Of a stretch of 64,000 bases of DNA, positions 48,234-56,405 are shown piece after piece (position 1 is the first letter of the stretch; every line of letters starts with the position of its first letter). Location: assembly GCF_000518545.1 (NCBI RefSeq), contig NZ_JADU01000009.1, positions 81,304-145,303 of the forward strand, written 5' to 3'. The translations under genes were made by a program, and so were the position numbers. A model generated the notes under the pieces. The model did no database searches. It saw only the letters and a list, made by a program, of their open reading frames with translations, and was not told the DNA's origin. Source of the stretch: Hallella seregens ATCC 51272. Its GTDB lineage: Bacteria; Bacteroidota; Bacteroidia; Bacteroidales; Bacteroidaceae.

Positions 48234-49808
48234 ATGAACGACAAGACAACCTCACCGCTGCGGCGGCTCCTTGCCGCCCTCCCGCTGCTGTGTGCCACGC
48301 TCGCGGCCTCGGCCCAGACGGCCGTGGTCTGGCAGATAGACACCACACGTGCCGAGCAGACCATCCGCCACTTCGGGGCCTCCGACGCCTGGAGCATGCA
48401 GTTTGTGGGCCTGTGGCCCCAGGCCCAGCAGGAGCAGATAGCCGACTGGCTCTTCTCCACCGACAACGACGCCACGGGCCGTCCGCGGGGCATCGGCCTC
48501 TCGGTGTGGCGGTTCAACCTGGGCGCGGGCAGTGCCGAACAGGGCGATTCGTCCCAGATTCAGCCCGCCACGCGCACCGAATGCTTCCTCACGCCACAGG
48601 GCACCTACGACTGGACGCGGCAGCCGGGGCAACGCCGCTTCCTGCAGCTGGCCCGCCGGCGCGGCGTGCCCCACTTCCTGACTTTCCTCAACTCCGCCCC
48701 CGTCTACTTCACCCGCAACGGCCTCGCCACCAACACCGGGCGCGGCGGCACCATCAACCTGCGCGACGACTGCTACGACAGCGTGGCGCGGTTTGCCGCC
48801 ACCGTGATGCGCGAACTGGAGCGGCGCGAGGGCGTCCACTTCGATTACTTCTGCCCGGTGAACGAGCCCGACGGCAGCTGGAACTGGCTCGGGCCCAAGC
48901 AGGAGGGCTCGCCCGCCACCAACCGCGAGGTGGCACGCCTGGCCCGCGCCATCGGCAGGGAGTTCCGTCGGCAGGGCGTCTCCACGGCTGTCATGGTCGA
49001 TGAGAGCTGCGACCTGCGTTGCCTGCTCGGCATCCACGACACCGACTGGACGCGGGGCCACGCCATCCGCAGCTTCTTCTCGCCCGACTCGTCGGCCACC
49101 TACCTGGGCAACACGCCGGCGGTGCCCCGCATCATCAACGCCCACAGCTACTGGACCAACACGCCCGTAGCGTTCATGCGCCAAATCCGCGAGCAGCTGC
49201 GCGACACGCTGCGCCGCTACAACGTAGCCTATTGGCAGACCGAACTCTGCATCATGAGCAACGACAACGAGATTGGCGGAGGCGCATTCTACGACTATTC
49301 CATGCGCACCGCGCTCTACGTGGCCCGCGTCATCCACCACGATCTGGTGTATGGCAACGCCGAGAGCTGGTCGTGGTGGCGCGCCCTGGGCGGCGACTAC
49401 CGCGACGGACTCATCCGCGTGCTCAGCACCGACGGCTGGCGCACGGGCAAGGCCCTGCCCGGCAAGCTCATGTGGACACTGGGCAACTACAGCCGTTTCG
49501 TGCGGCCGGGGGCAGTGCGTTACGACATGACGGCACGCGACGCCACGGGCCAACGCGTGACCGACGGCGACTCCGACCCGCACGGCGTCATGGTCTCGGC
49601 CTACCGCAACGCCGACGGACGCTGGGCGGTGGTGGCCATCAACTACAGCGAAGCCGCCCGCCCGTTCACTCTCTCGGGCGTGGGCCGGCGGACGTGGAAG
49701 ATGTATCGCACGAGCGACGTCGAGGGCGAGAGCCTGACACCCGTGGGCCAAACCGACGGCTCCACGGTGCTCGAGCCCCAGTCGGTCACCACGTTCGTGG
49801 CCGACTGA
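48234..49808 (+). CDS. Secreted GH30-family glycoside hydrolase
   Basis: A 524-residue exported enzyme. The signal peptide ends LCATLAASAQ. A (beta/alpha)8 barrel with GH30 features follows: the opening IRHFGASDAWSMQFVGLWP, acid/base Glu211 in CPVNEPDGSWNW, nucleophile Glu337 in YWQTELCIM, and a C-terminal beta domain (WAVVAINYSEAARPFTL, YRTSDVEGESL). Substrates in the family include beta-1,6-glucans and galactans and xylans; which one applies cannot be read here. It converges with the GH98 gene; the two 3' ends overlap by 23 bases. Confidence 0.85.
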   Translation: MNDKTTSPLRRLLAALPLLCATLAASAQTAVVWQIDTTRAEQTIRHFGASDAWSMQFVGLWPQAQQEQIADWLFSTDNDATGRPRGIGLSVWRFNLGAGSAEQGDSSQIQPATRTECFLTPQGTYDWTRQPGQRRFLQLARRRGVPHFLTFLNSAPVYFTRNGLATNTGRGGTINLRDDCYDSVARFAATVMRELERREGVHFDYFCPVNEPDGSWNWLGPKQEGSPATNREVARLARAIGREFRRQGVSTAVMVDESCDLRCLLGIHDTDWTRGHAIRSFFSPDSSATYLGNTPAVPRIINAHSYWTNTPVAFMRQIREQLRDTLRRYNVAYWQTELCIMSNDNEIGGGAFYDYSMRTALYVARVIHHDLVYGNAESWSWWRALGGDYRDGLIRVLSTDGWRTGKALPGKLMWTLGNYSRFVRPGAVRYDMTARDATGQRVTDGDSDPHGVMVSAYRNADGRWAVVAINYSEAARPFTLSGVGRRTWKMYRTSDVEGESLTPVGQTDGSTVLEPQSVTTFVAD

Positions 49809-52800
49809 GGCTGGCGGATGAGCCGACAAACACCTTTCTGGCCGTGCCGTCGGCCGTGCGCAGGATGTTCAGGCCGCGCTGCATGCGCTCCAGCCTCACG
49901 CCGGCGGCATTGTAGATGCCCGTCACGGCAGCCGCGCCGGCCGGCACATCCACCGACTCCAGGCCGGTGGCGACCACCTTGTTCACCCGGCAGTCGGCCA
50001 GCAGATACTCGCTGAAGCCGCCCTCACTCACCAGCTCGACAACATAATTGCCCGCTGCCTTCACCGTGAAGGGCAGCACGACGGGCTGTGCGCCACTGAT
50101 GTCGGCCGTGCGGTTGCCGTCGGCATTGGGCGCGGCCGTACAGTCGGGCGACAGGAAAAGCTGCTGCCCCGCGAGGCTCTCCACGGCCACCCGGTAGTGC
50201 GGCACCCCTTTCCAGGCGGCCACGGCCAGCGTGAGCTCGTAGCGGCCCGGGGCCAGCGCGAGGCGGTGTGCGGGCTGACGGCCGTAGGCCGCACTGCCCA
50301 CCCGCCAGTAAAGGGCCTTGCCCTGCCAGCCGGTGAAGCCCACCATCGTGCGCGCCCCACTGCCGTAGATGTTGGGATATTCGTGCAGCTCGCCGCCCTG
50401 GTCGGCCTGCCAGCCCTCGGGCAGCGCGCCGGCGGCCGTGGCCGAGAAGTCGAGCCGATAGACGGCCGTGGTATCGCGGAAGAGCGGAATGAGCGTCACG
50501 TTGTCGTCGGGCATGACAAACGACTGGCCGTCGATGGTCACATCGCCGTGCACCAGCTCCCAGCCCGCAAGCTCATAACCGGCTGCGGGCTCGGCCTGCA
50601 GCGTCACCGTCTGCCCCTCGGTAGCCGTGGCTGTGCTAGCCGTGGCCGTGCCGTGGGCCGACGGGCGCAGCGTCACGGCAAACGTTTCGGCCGGGGTACC
50701 GGCCGGAGTGCAGGTCACTTGGTCGATGTACATGGCCCGGCCGTCCACATTGTTCAGCAGCAACCGATTCTCGCCGGCCGTGAACGCGGCCGTAAGGGTG
50801 GCCCTGCCCCAGGCGCCGGCAGCCGTCCGCGGACAGTCGAGCGTCTGCCCCACGCCGTTCACCGACACGGTGAGGTGGGCGTCGCCGTCGGGCGACTGGT
50901 ATCTCACGCCAACCGCATAGTCACCGCCACGCTCCGTCCGTACCGTGTGGCGCAGACAGCCGCGCGGGCTGGTGCCCATGTCCATGAACCCGTTGCCAGC
51001 ATGTCCGCGCACCTGGGGATAGGCGTTGTAGGGGTCGAGCACACAGCTCTTGATTTGCTGCCAGTCCATGTCTTCGGCCTCGACCACGAGCTCGCCCGTC
51101 TGCGGCGCGGGCTGGCGGGGCAGGTCGAGACTAAGCCGCGTGCTGTCCAGCACGTCGGTGCGGCGGCCGTCGGCCTCGCCCCGGCACACGAGGCGCAGGT
51201 CTACCGGGCCGTTGTGCCTCACCTCGACGGTGTACGTGCCCTGCGCGGCATCCCATCCGAGGGCGGTCTCCGCCTGGGCCTCGGCCCGGACATTCACCGT
51301 GCAGGAGGGCTCGGCCGTGACGCCGGTCACCACGATGCGGTCGGTCACCAGCGCGGCACTGTCCGACCGGTAATTGTTCAAATAGACGTCGATATGGCCG
51401 GCATACTCCTTGATGACGCCGCTGCCGAGCTTGCCGTAGGTGAGCTGCAGCGACGCGCAACTGTTGTATTGCAGGGGGATGACGGCCGTGGCCGTGGTCT
51501 TGCCGTTCAGATAGGAGTAGGGGGTGTAGGTGACAAGCTGGTTGCGGAAGCGCGACACGAACAGGTCGCCCCGGCTCGTCTCGGCATAGTTGGCGTCGAA
51601 CTCGGCCACCTTGGCGGCCTCCGAGGGCCAGCGCGAGGCGGCGGCCGACTTGCTGACCTGCACGGGAATGGCGCGTGCCAAGTCGTCGTAGAGGCCCGGC
51701 ACCACGGGAATCACGCCGTAACGGCCCGTGCGCTTCAGGTAGAATCCGTTCTCCATCCACTGCCCGCGGCCGCGGTTCATCGGGTCGTCCTGCTTGTAAA
51801 GGCCGTCGTAGAGGCTGCCCCAGGCGGCATACTTGTCCTCGTCGCTGCCGGTGGCGAGGTCGTTCACCACGGCAATCTTCGTGCGGCCCACCACGTCGGC
51901 CCGGGTGGGGATGGTCAGCGTGCCGTCGATGACCTTGCGAAACAGGTCGATCCACGCATTGCGAAACCCGGGGAACGTGCCCCAGTTGCGGTGCGTGAAG
52001 CCCTTGACGGTGGAGTTTCGCAGGTTCTTGAAGTCCTCGGTCCAGATAAGTTCCGGGCCGTCCCACACGGCACCGCCGTTGATACCCGTCTGCTCCATCA
52101 CCGTGCCGATGCCGGCCGCCACGGGATAGGTGCAGCCGTGGCCGCGTCCCAGCACCTCGTCGAGCGACCCGTTCCATCCGCAATTGTCGTAGCGCACGCC
52201 ATAGTTGGCGGCCAGCCCGGCGATGAACGGGCCGATGGTCACGCTCTCGTTGTTGTAGAAACACGACGAGGTGGTGTATTTATAGAGCCACAAAATGGCC
52301 TCGGGATAGGCCTTGCAGGCGGCCAAGAGGTCGGCGTTGCGCTTCATCATGCCCATGGGATTGAGCGGATGCGACCAGATGTTGCCGCAGAAGCTCACCG
52401 TGAGGAAGCCGCCGTAGCGGTGCGCCATCTCCACCAACCGGGCAAAGAGAGCCAGTCGCGTGGCCTGCGGACTGGAGCTTTTGTCGCCCGGTTCGTCGAA
52501 GCCCCAGAACTGTTCGGCATAGTTCCAGCCCAGGAAGTTGGGGTAGCGTCGGTAGAAATACTCGAAGGTCTCCAGGTCGTTGTCCTGTATGTGGGTGTGT
52601 CCGCCGCTGGCAGGCTGACACGTGAACCACAGGCGGTTGGCCTGGCAGACCGTTGCCCACGACTTGTACGTGCGTATGGCGTTCTGCGGCATCTTGTACA
52701 CTCGCCGCGCGGTGTCGTACTGGCACGAGAGCGACAGGTTCATGCACACGTAGGGTTTGACGTCTTCGGGTATCAGGTCGATGATTTTCTGCGGGTCGGC

Positions 52801-52938
52801 TTTGTTCCAAACGTCGATGTGAACCAGCCACAACGGGTGGCGGGCATCAATGGGACGCCGCTCCTGGGCCGGCAGCAAGAGGGCGGCCATAAGCAGGAGC
52901 AGCACGAGCGGGAGTCGATGGAGCATCGGTCTGTTCAT
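49786..52938 (-). CDS. Secreted GH98-family multidomain glycosidase
   Basis: A 1050-residue exported protein. After the signal peptide (LPLVLLLLMAALLLPAQE) a GH98-type catalytic region follows (RHPLWLVHIDVWNKADPQKIIDLIPEDVKPY, LGWNYAEQFWGFDEPGD). Next comes a beta domain, then a CBM6/35-like carbohydrate-binding module (VVEAEDMDWQQI to YIDQVTCTPAG), an InlB-like B-repeat (GTATASTATATEGQTVTLQAEPAAGYELAGW), another beta-sandwich, and a sorting-tail-like end (GIYNAAGVRLERMQRGLNIL). Known GH98 enzymes cut blood-group or xylan substrates. The start at 52938 is set by a -7 box that overlaps the longer start. Confidence 0.82.
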   Translation of the reverse strand: MNRPMLHRLPLVLLLLMAALLLPAQERRPIDARHPLWLVHIDVWNKADPQKIIDLIPEDVKPYVCMNLSLSCQYDTARRVYKMPQNAIRTYKSWATVCQANRLWFTCQPASGGHTHIQDNDLETFEYFYRRYPNFLGWNYAEQFWGFDEPGDKSSSPQATRLALFARLVEMAHRYGGFLTVSFCGNIWSHPLNPMGMMKRNADLLAACKAYPEAILWLYKYTTSSCFYNNESVTIGPFIAGLAANYGVRYDNCGWNGSLDEVLGRGHGCTYPVAAGIGTVMEQTGINGGAVWDGPELIWTEDFKNLRNSTVKGFTHRNWGTFPGFRNAWIDLFRKVIDGTLTIPTRADVVGRTKIAVVNDLATGSDEDKYAAWGSLYDGLYKQDDPMNRGRGQWMENGFYLKRTGRYGVIPVVPGLYDDLARAIPVQVSKSAAASRWPSEAAKVAEFDANYAETSRGDLFVSRFRNQLVTYTPYSYLNGKTTATAVIPLQYNSCASLQLTYGKLGSGVIKEYAGHIDVYLNNYRSDSAALVTDRIVVTGVTAEPSCTVNVRAEAQAETALGWDAAQGTYTVEVRHNGPVDLRLVCRGEADGRRTDVLDSTRLSLDLPRQPAPQTGELVVEAEDMDWQQIKSCVLDPYNAYPQVRGHAGNGFMDMGTSPRGCLRHTVRTERGGDYAVGVRYQSPDGDAHLTVSVNGVGQTLDCPRTAAGAWGRATLTAAFTAGENRLLLNNVDGRAMYIDQVTCTPAGTPAETFAVTLRPSAHGTATASTATATEGQTVTLQAEPAAGYELAGWELVHGDVTIDGQSFVMPDDNVTLIPLFRDTTAVYRLDFSATAAGALPEGWQADQGGELHEYPNIYGSGARTMVGFTGWQGKALYWRVGSAAYGRQPAHRLALAPGRYELTLAVAAWKGVPHYRVAVESLAGQQLFLSPDCTAAPNADGNRTADISGAQPVVLPFTVKAAGNYVVELVSEGGFSEYLLADCRVNKVVATGLESVDVPAGAAAVTGIYNAAGVRLERMQRGLNILRTADGTARKVFVGSSASLSRPRTW

Positions 52939-52962
52939 TGTTCTTGGTCTTAGGTTTTGGTG

Positions 52963-52970
52963 CAAAGTTA
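52963..52970 (-). promoter_or_regulatory. -7 box TAACTTTG for the GH98 gene
   Basis: Minus-strand TAnnTTTG 25 bases upstream of the ATG at 52938; it overlaps the alternative start at 52965. Confidence 0.65.
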
Positions 52971-53038
52971 GTCAAAAGACGGCATTCCTGCTTTTCGTTT
53001 TGTGCCAGATGTTTTTCATTCCATCGCTTTTTCGCGCG

Positions 53039-53138
53039 GACATCACGGCGTAATCGCGTCGCCATTACGCCGCAATCGCCCTGCGTCCGCGGTGCAATCG
53101 CCCCGCGATTGCGGTGTTGCCGCGGGGCGATAAGCGGG
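53039..53138 (+). repeat. Tandem array of 22-bp units (array 4)
   Basis: Units at 53039, 53061, 53083 and 53105 plus a partial at 53127, same phase as the other arrays; three of the four begin with GNC/GCG and carry CGCCG/CGGCG at unit positions 7-11 and AATCGC-like words after it. The gap 52971-53510 holds this array and the inverted repeat at 53229, and no gene. Confidence 0.75.
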
Positions 53139-53228
53139 CATTGAACACAACCCACACGGATGCGCGCGGATGCTGTGCGGGATTTTTTAGACAGAACAAC
53201 ATATTGGACAGATGGCTGCGCGAGGGTG

Positions 53229-53439
53229 TTTCTCACAGATTTCACGGATTCCACAGATGCAGCTCGGGGAAGTTTCTCACAGATTCCACAGATTTCACAG
53301 ATGCTGCGCGGGCGAATTGGTATCTGGGCAACCAGTGAAACACATTAACAAAAACACCGCGCAGCATCTGTGAAATCTGTGGAATCTGTGAGAAACTTCC
53401 CCGAGCTGCATCTGTGGAATCCGTGAAATCTGTGAGAAA
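53229..53439. repeat. 83-bp perfect inverted repeat with 45-bp spacer
   Basis: Arms 53229-53311 and 53357-53439 are exact reverse complements over 83 bases; the spacer is 53312-53356. Each arm is itself made of CACAGATT, TTCACAGAT and CCACAGATG words (TTTCTCACAGATTTCACGG, then TTTCTCACAGATTCCACAG), so it is a tandem structure within an inverted one. No transposase or tRNA lies inside. Confidence 0.95.
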
Positions 53440-53510
53440 ATCCCCAAAACATCCATGCCCTTGCGGGCATACGGCATTATCACCACAACAGAATCTATGG
53501 ACATTGACCA

Positions 53511-54244
53511 CTATTTCAGCAACGCGTAATAGTGCGCCAGCACCTCAACGGCCGGTCGTTTCAGTTTGATAATGGGGTCGATGAAATAGAATTGCTCGCC
53601 ATTGGTCAGCACGTTGTCACCGTCGGCAGACACGTCGGTGACGGCCAAATAATCGTTTCCATAAAAATATCGGTTCTCGGGTACCAGCCCAAGACCTTGC
53701 GTGAGATAACGGTCTATCTCCTTTTGAGCGGGAACACCATACTGGTCCGGGACGTAGGCCTGAGTCAGAATAATGCGCACACCGTCCACATCATCACTGA
53801 TACCTTTGAAATCATAACGGGTATTGGGAAAAAGAATATTGTGTATCAGATGCTCGTAGATGGCATCCTGAGCGTGCATTTGCTTGATGGTGGACTTGGC
53901 AAATGGGTTTCGCACTTTCACCACGTACTCGCCGTGCTCTTCAAGATAGACGATACTCTCACCCGACGGCAGACGTTTTCGGTCTCCAAAAAGTGCCCAG
54001 TCATCGCGTGGAATATAAAGGCCATGAGCTTTTGCAACGGCTATCAGCCGCGCGCCCTCCGCCTCTTGCGCTGCAGTTCGCGTGCTTTACTCGTAATCTC
54101 CATATTGTTCAGCGGATACCCCAACCTCGAACACTCCAATATGGCTTCGGCTGCAATCTGCCTCACGCCTTGTTTCAAGCTCTGCACGTACAGGAGGGCA
54201 TTCTGTCCGTTTCTTAAAGAAAGCATTGACAATCGTTCTTCCAT
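53511..54244 (-). pseudogene. Frameshifted accessory gene (possible kinase-like polyvalent-protein domain)
   Basis: Two overlapping frames make one protein if a single base is added near 54066-54069. The upstream frame gives MEERLSMLSLRNGQNALLYV...MEITSKARELQRK and stops at 54044; the other frame continues EAEGARLIAVAKAHGLYIP...AKSTIKQMHAQDAIYEHLI...FYFIDPIIKLKRPAVEVL and ends at 53511, about 244 residues in all. The second part resembles Bacteroidetes proteins that I associate with kinase-like domains of polyvalent proteins on mobile elements; this is not certain. Codon use is more AT-rich than the neighbours, suggesting transfer. A promoter box remains in place. It could be a true indel, a sequencing error or a recoding site, although no slippery heptamer is seen. 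Confidence 0.65.
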
Positions 54245-54273
54245 AATTCCACATAATGGCTTTGATTACGGTG

Positions 54274-54281
54274 CAAAGTTA
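54274..54281 (-). promoter_or_regulatory. -7 box TAACTTTG for the frameshifted gene
   Basis: Minus-strand TAnnTTTG 30 bases upstream of the ATG at 54244. Confidence 0.6.
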
Positions 54282-54342
54282 AGCGATTCTTTTGAGATAA
54301 CGCAGTATTACTGACAAATAAATCCATTCGCCGCCCCCTGCC

Positions 54343-55227
54343 CTACCCTTTGTTGGACCAGTACACGCCGAGCAGGATGAGGGCGGAACCCAAGCAAGCC
54401 AGCCACGTCATCGACTCGCCGAGCACCAAGGCCGAGAACACCACTGTGGAAATGGGGTTCAGATAGATGTAGTTGCTGGCGTGGAGGGCACCTATCTTCT
54501 TGCTCACGAGGCTCCAAAGGGCGAAGCACCCGAAGCTGGCCACCAGGCCCAGGAACAGCAGGTTACCCCACACCACGGGGCGGACGAAGCCCTCCAGTGG
54601 AAACTGCCATGGCCGCACGGCAAACAAGGGTAGCACTGTGACGAGCCCATAGAAGAACACCTTGCGCGTGACGAACACCGCACCGTAGCCGCCCAGCCGA
54701 CGCAACAGCAGACTGTAGACGGCCCAGCACAGGGCCGCCGAGAGGGCCAGCAGGTCGCCCAAGGGGTTGAGTTTGAGCAGGAAATGCCCGTTGAACACCA
54801 CCAAGGCCACGCCCAGCGTGGCCGCCACCGAGCCCATGACGAGCGGACGAGTGGCCCGGACGCTGCGCAGCAGGGCCAGGGCGAGCAGCGTGGTGAGCAG
54901 CGGCGCGGTGCAGACAATGAACGAAACGTTGTTCACATAGTCGATGCGAACGGCCTCGTTCTCGGTGACGAAATAGAGAGAACCGCCTGTCATGCCGAGC
55001 AGCACGAGCTGCAGCTCGTCGCGCAGACTGTCGGCCCAAAGGCGGCGGGGCGAGATGAACCAGATGCAGAGGTAGGCAAAGAGAAAGCGGAGGGCGAAGA
55101 TCTCGTGGGCCTGGAGGCCGTGCTGCAACAGCACCTTGGAGTTGACGAACGTGCATCCCCAGATGAGCACCACGAGGGCACCCACAACATGATAGCCCAG
55201 ATGGCTGCGGACGGTTGACGGATTCAT
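54343..55227 (-). CDS. DMT-superfamily (EamA) transporter
   Basis: A 294-residue inner-membrane exporter of the drug/metabolite transporter superfamily with ten predicted helices in two EamA repeats: VVGALVVLIWGCTFVNSKVLL and the second repeat starting near LLALSAALCWAVYSLLLRR, ending with LGESMTWLACLGSALILLGVYW. Substrate unknown. The start follows a -7 box by only 5 bases. Confidence 0.88.
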   Translation of the reverse strand: MNPSTVRSHLGYHVVGALVVLIWGCTFVNSKVLLQHGLQAHEIFALRFLFAYLCIWFISPRRLWADSLRDELQLVLLGMTGGSLYFVTENEAVRIDYVNNVSFIVCTAPLLTTLLALALLRSVRATRPLVMGSVAATLGVALVVFNGHFLLKLNPLGDLLALSAALCWAVYSLLLRRLGGYGAVFVTRKVFFYGLVTVLPLFAVRPWQFPLEGFVRPVVWGNLLFLGLVASFGCFALWSLVSKKIGALHASNYIYLNPISTVVFSALVLGESMTWLACLGSALILLGVYWSNKG

Positions 55228-55232
55228 GGCTG

Positions 55233-55240
55233 CAAAATTA
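55233..55240 (-). promoter_or_regulatory. -7 box TAATTTTG for the EamA transporter
   Basis: Minus-strand TAnnTTTG ending 5 bases before the ATG; a leaderless mRNA is predicted. Confidence 0.65.
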
Positions 55241-55317
55241 GCAAAATCCCGGCAAAGGGCGGCGGTTTCCCATGTAAAAGACCACCCCGCGGAGCCGAAA
55301 AGCGGACGACAAACGGC

Positions 55318-56244
55318 TCAGCCCTCGGCCGACCGCCGATAGGCCATGGGCGTCTGGCCGGTCATGCGCTTGAAAAACTTGCCGAAAAAGCTCATGCCGG
55401 GGAAGCAGAGCTCGTCGGCAATCTGCTTGAGGGGCTTGGATGTGTGGCGCAGATCCACCTTGATGGCCGTGAGCAGGGCCTCGTCTATCCACGCCTTGGC
55501 GCCGCGGCCGCTCACTTGCCTGACGAGCGTGCTCATGTAGCGGGGCGAGAGGCACAGCCGCGAGGCATAGAAATCGAGGGTGTGCTCGCGGCGGGCATGG
55601 GCGTTGACCAGGGCGATGAAACGGGCAAACAGCTGCTGCTCGCGGCTCTGGGCGGCCTGGTCGCCGGGGGCGTGACGCTGATAGAGGCTGTCCACGTACC
55701 ACCAGAAAGCGGAAGTCATGCCCAGAAACACCTGCGGACTGCAGTCGTCCTGCTGGAGCGTGTCGTAGAGCAAGGAGACAAACTGGGAGAAACAGGCCTG
55801 TTCGGCGGCCGACAGCGATAGGCGGAAGCTGCGCAGATGGCCGTCGAGCGCGGGCGGAATGGCATTGCCCAGGGCCAGCCCGAAGACTTCGTCGCTCATG
55901 ACGACGCCCTCGCCCGCAACATCGTCGGACAGGCCACGGACGTGGGCCGTGGAGTTGCGGCCCAGAAAGAACAGGTCGCCCGCCTGCAGGTCTACGGGCA
56001 ACAGATTGATGACCGGATGGGCATGGCCCTGCCGGACGAGCACCACGCGCATCTCCTCGAGCAGGGAGGGGTGGTCCGCCAGATGGCGCGTCACGCTGGT
56101 AATCATGTGTTTCGCCACAGCCACGTGGCGGTTCACGTAGGCGTGAATCTCCTGATTCAGATCCGCATCGGCTGTGTCGGCGGCCTCGAGAAGCAGCGAA
56201 CGCATCTGGAGCAGCGAAAGACGGCGGAGCTCTTTTTCTTTCAT
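55318..56244 (-). CDS. AraC-family transcriptional regulator
   Basis: A 308-residue regulator. The N-terminal region (about 60-180) is a cupin-like ligand-sensing part; the C-terminal AraC DNA-binding domain has two helix-turn-helix units (LDFYASRLCLSPRYMSTLVRQVSGRGAKAWID and KQIADELCFPGMSFFGKFFKRMTGQTPMAYR). The start at 56244 is chosen because the Met at 56268 overlaps the -7 box. It is divergent from the TolC/HlyD/ABC operon 161 bases away, so it probably controls that efflux system. Confidence 0.9.
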   Translation of the reverse strand: MKEKELRRLSLLQMRSLLLEAADTADADLNQEIHAYVNRHVAVAKHMITSVTRHLADHPSLLEEMRVVLVRQGHAHPVINLLPVDLQAGDLFFLGRNSTAHVRGLSDDVAGEGVVMSDEVFGLALGNAIPPALDGHLRSFRLSLSAAEQACFSQFVSLLYDTLQQDDCSPQVFLGMTSAFWWYVDSLYQRHAPGDQAAQSREQQLFARFIALVNAHARREHTLDFYASRLCLSPRYMSTLVRQVSGRGAKAWIDEALLTAIKVDLRHTSKPLKQIADELCFPGMSFFGKFFKRMTGQTPMAYRRSAEG

Positions 56245-56265
56245 ATAACAAGGTATTATCCGACG

Positions 56266-56273
56266 CAAAGATA
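56266..56273 (-). promoter_or_regulatory. -7 box TATCTTTG for the AraC-family gene
   Basis: Minus-strand TAnnTTTG 21 bases upstream of the ATG at 56244. Confidence 0.65.
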
Positions 56274-56370
56274 ATCATTCCGCCCGTATCGTGGACGAAA
56301 AAACTGGAAAATCGTACAAAAAGCACATCTTCCCGCACAAGAAGACAACGGCCGTTCCGGGCAAAGTGCC

Positions 56371-56378
56371 TACCTTTA
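56371..56378 (+). promoter_or_regulatory. Weak -7 box TACCTTTA for the efflux operon
   Basis: TAnnTTTA, one base off consensus, 27 bases upstream of the TolC-type gene. A weaker box fits a promoter that needs an activator. Confidence 0.45.
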
Positions 56379-56405
56379 CACCACGAACAGAAAACAAAAA
56401 CTATC

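Noticed and set aside
52939..52965. Longer N terminus for the GH98 protein
   Set aside because: The extra start codon overlaps the -7 promoter box; the same argument rejects longer starts for hemW, rprX, the AraC gene, the patatin gene and uxaB.
53229..53439. Insertion sequence or MITE
   Set aside because: No transposase in or beside it and no flanking target duplication seen; kept as an unexplained inverted repeat.
53242..53511. Short frames such as FTDSTDFTD and SHRFHRFHR peptides
   Set aside because: They are translations of the CACAGATT repeat words in the inverted repeat.
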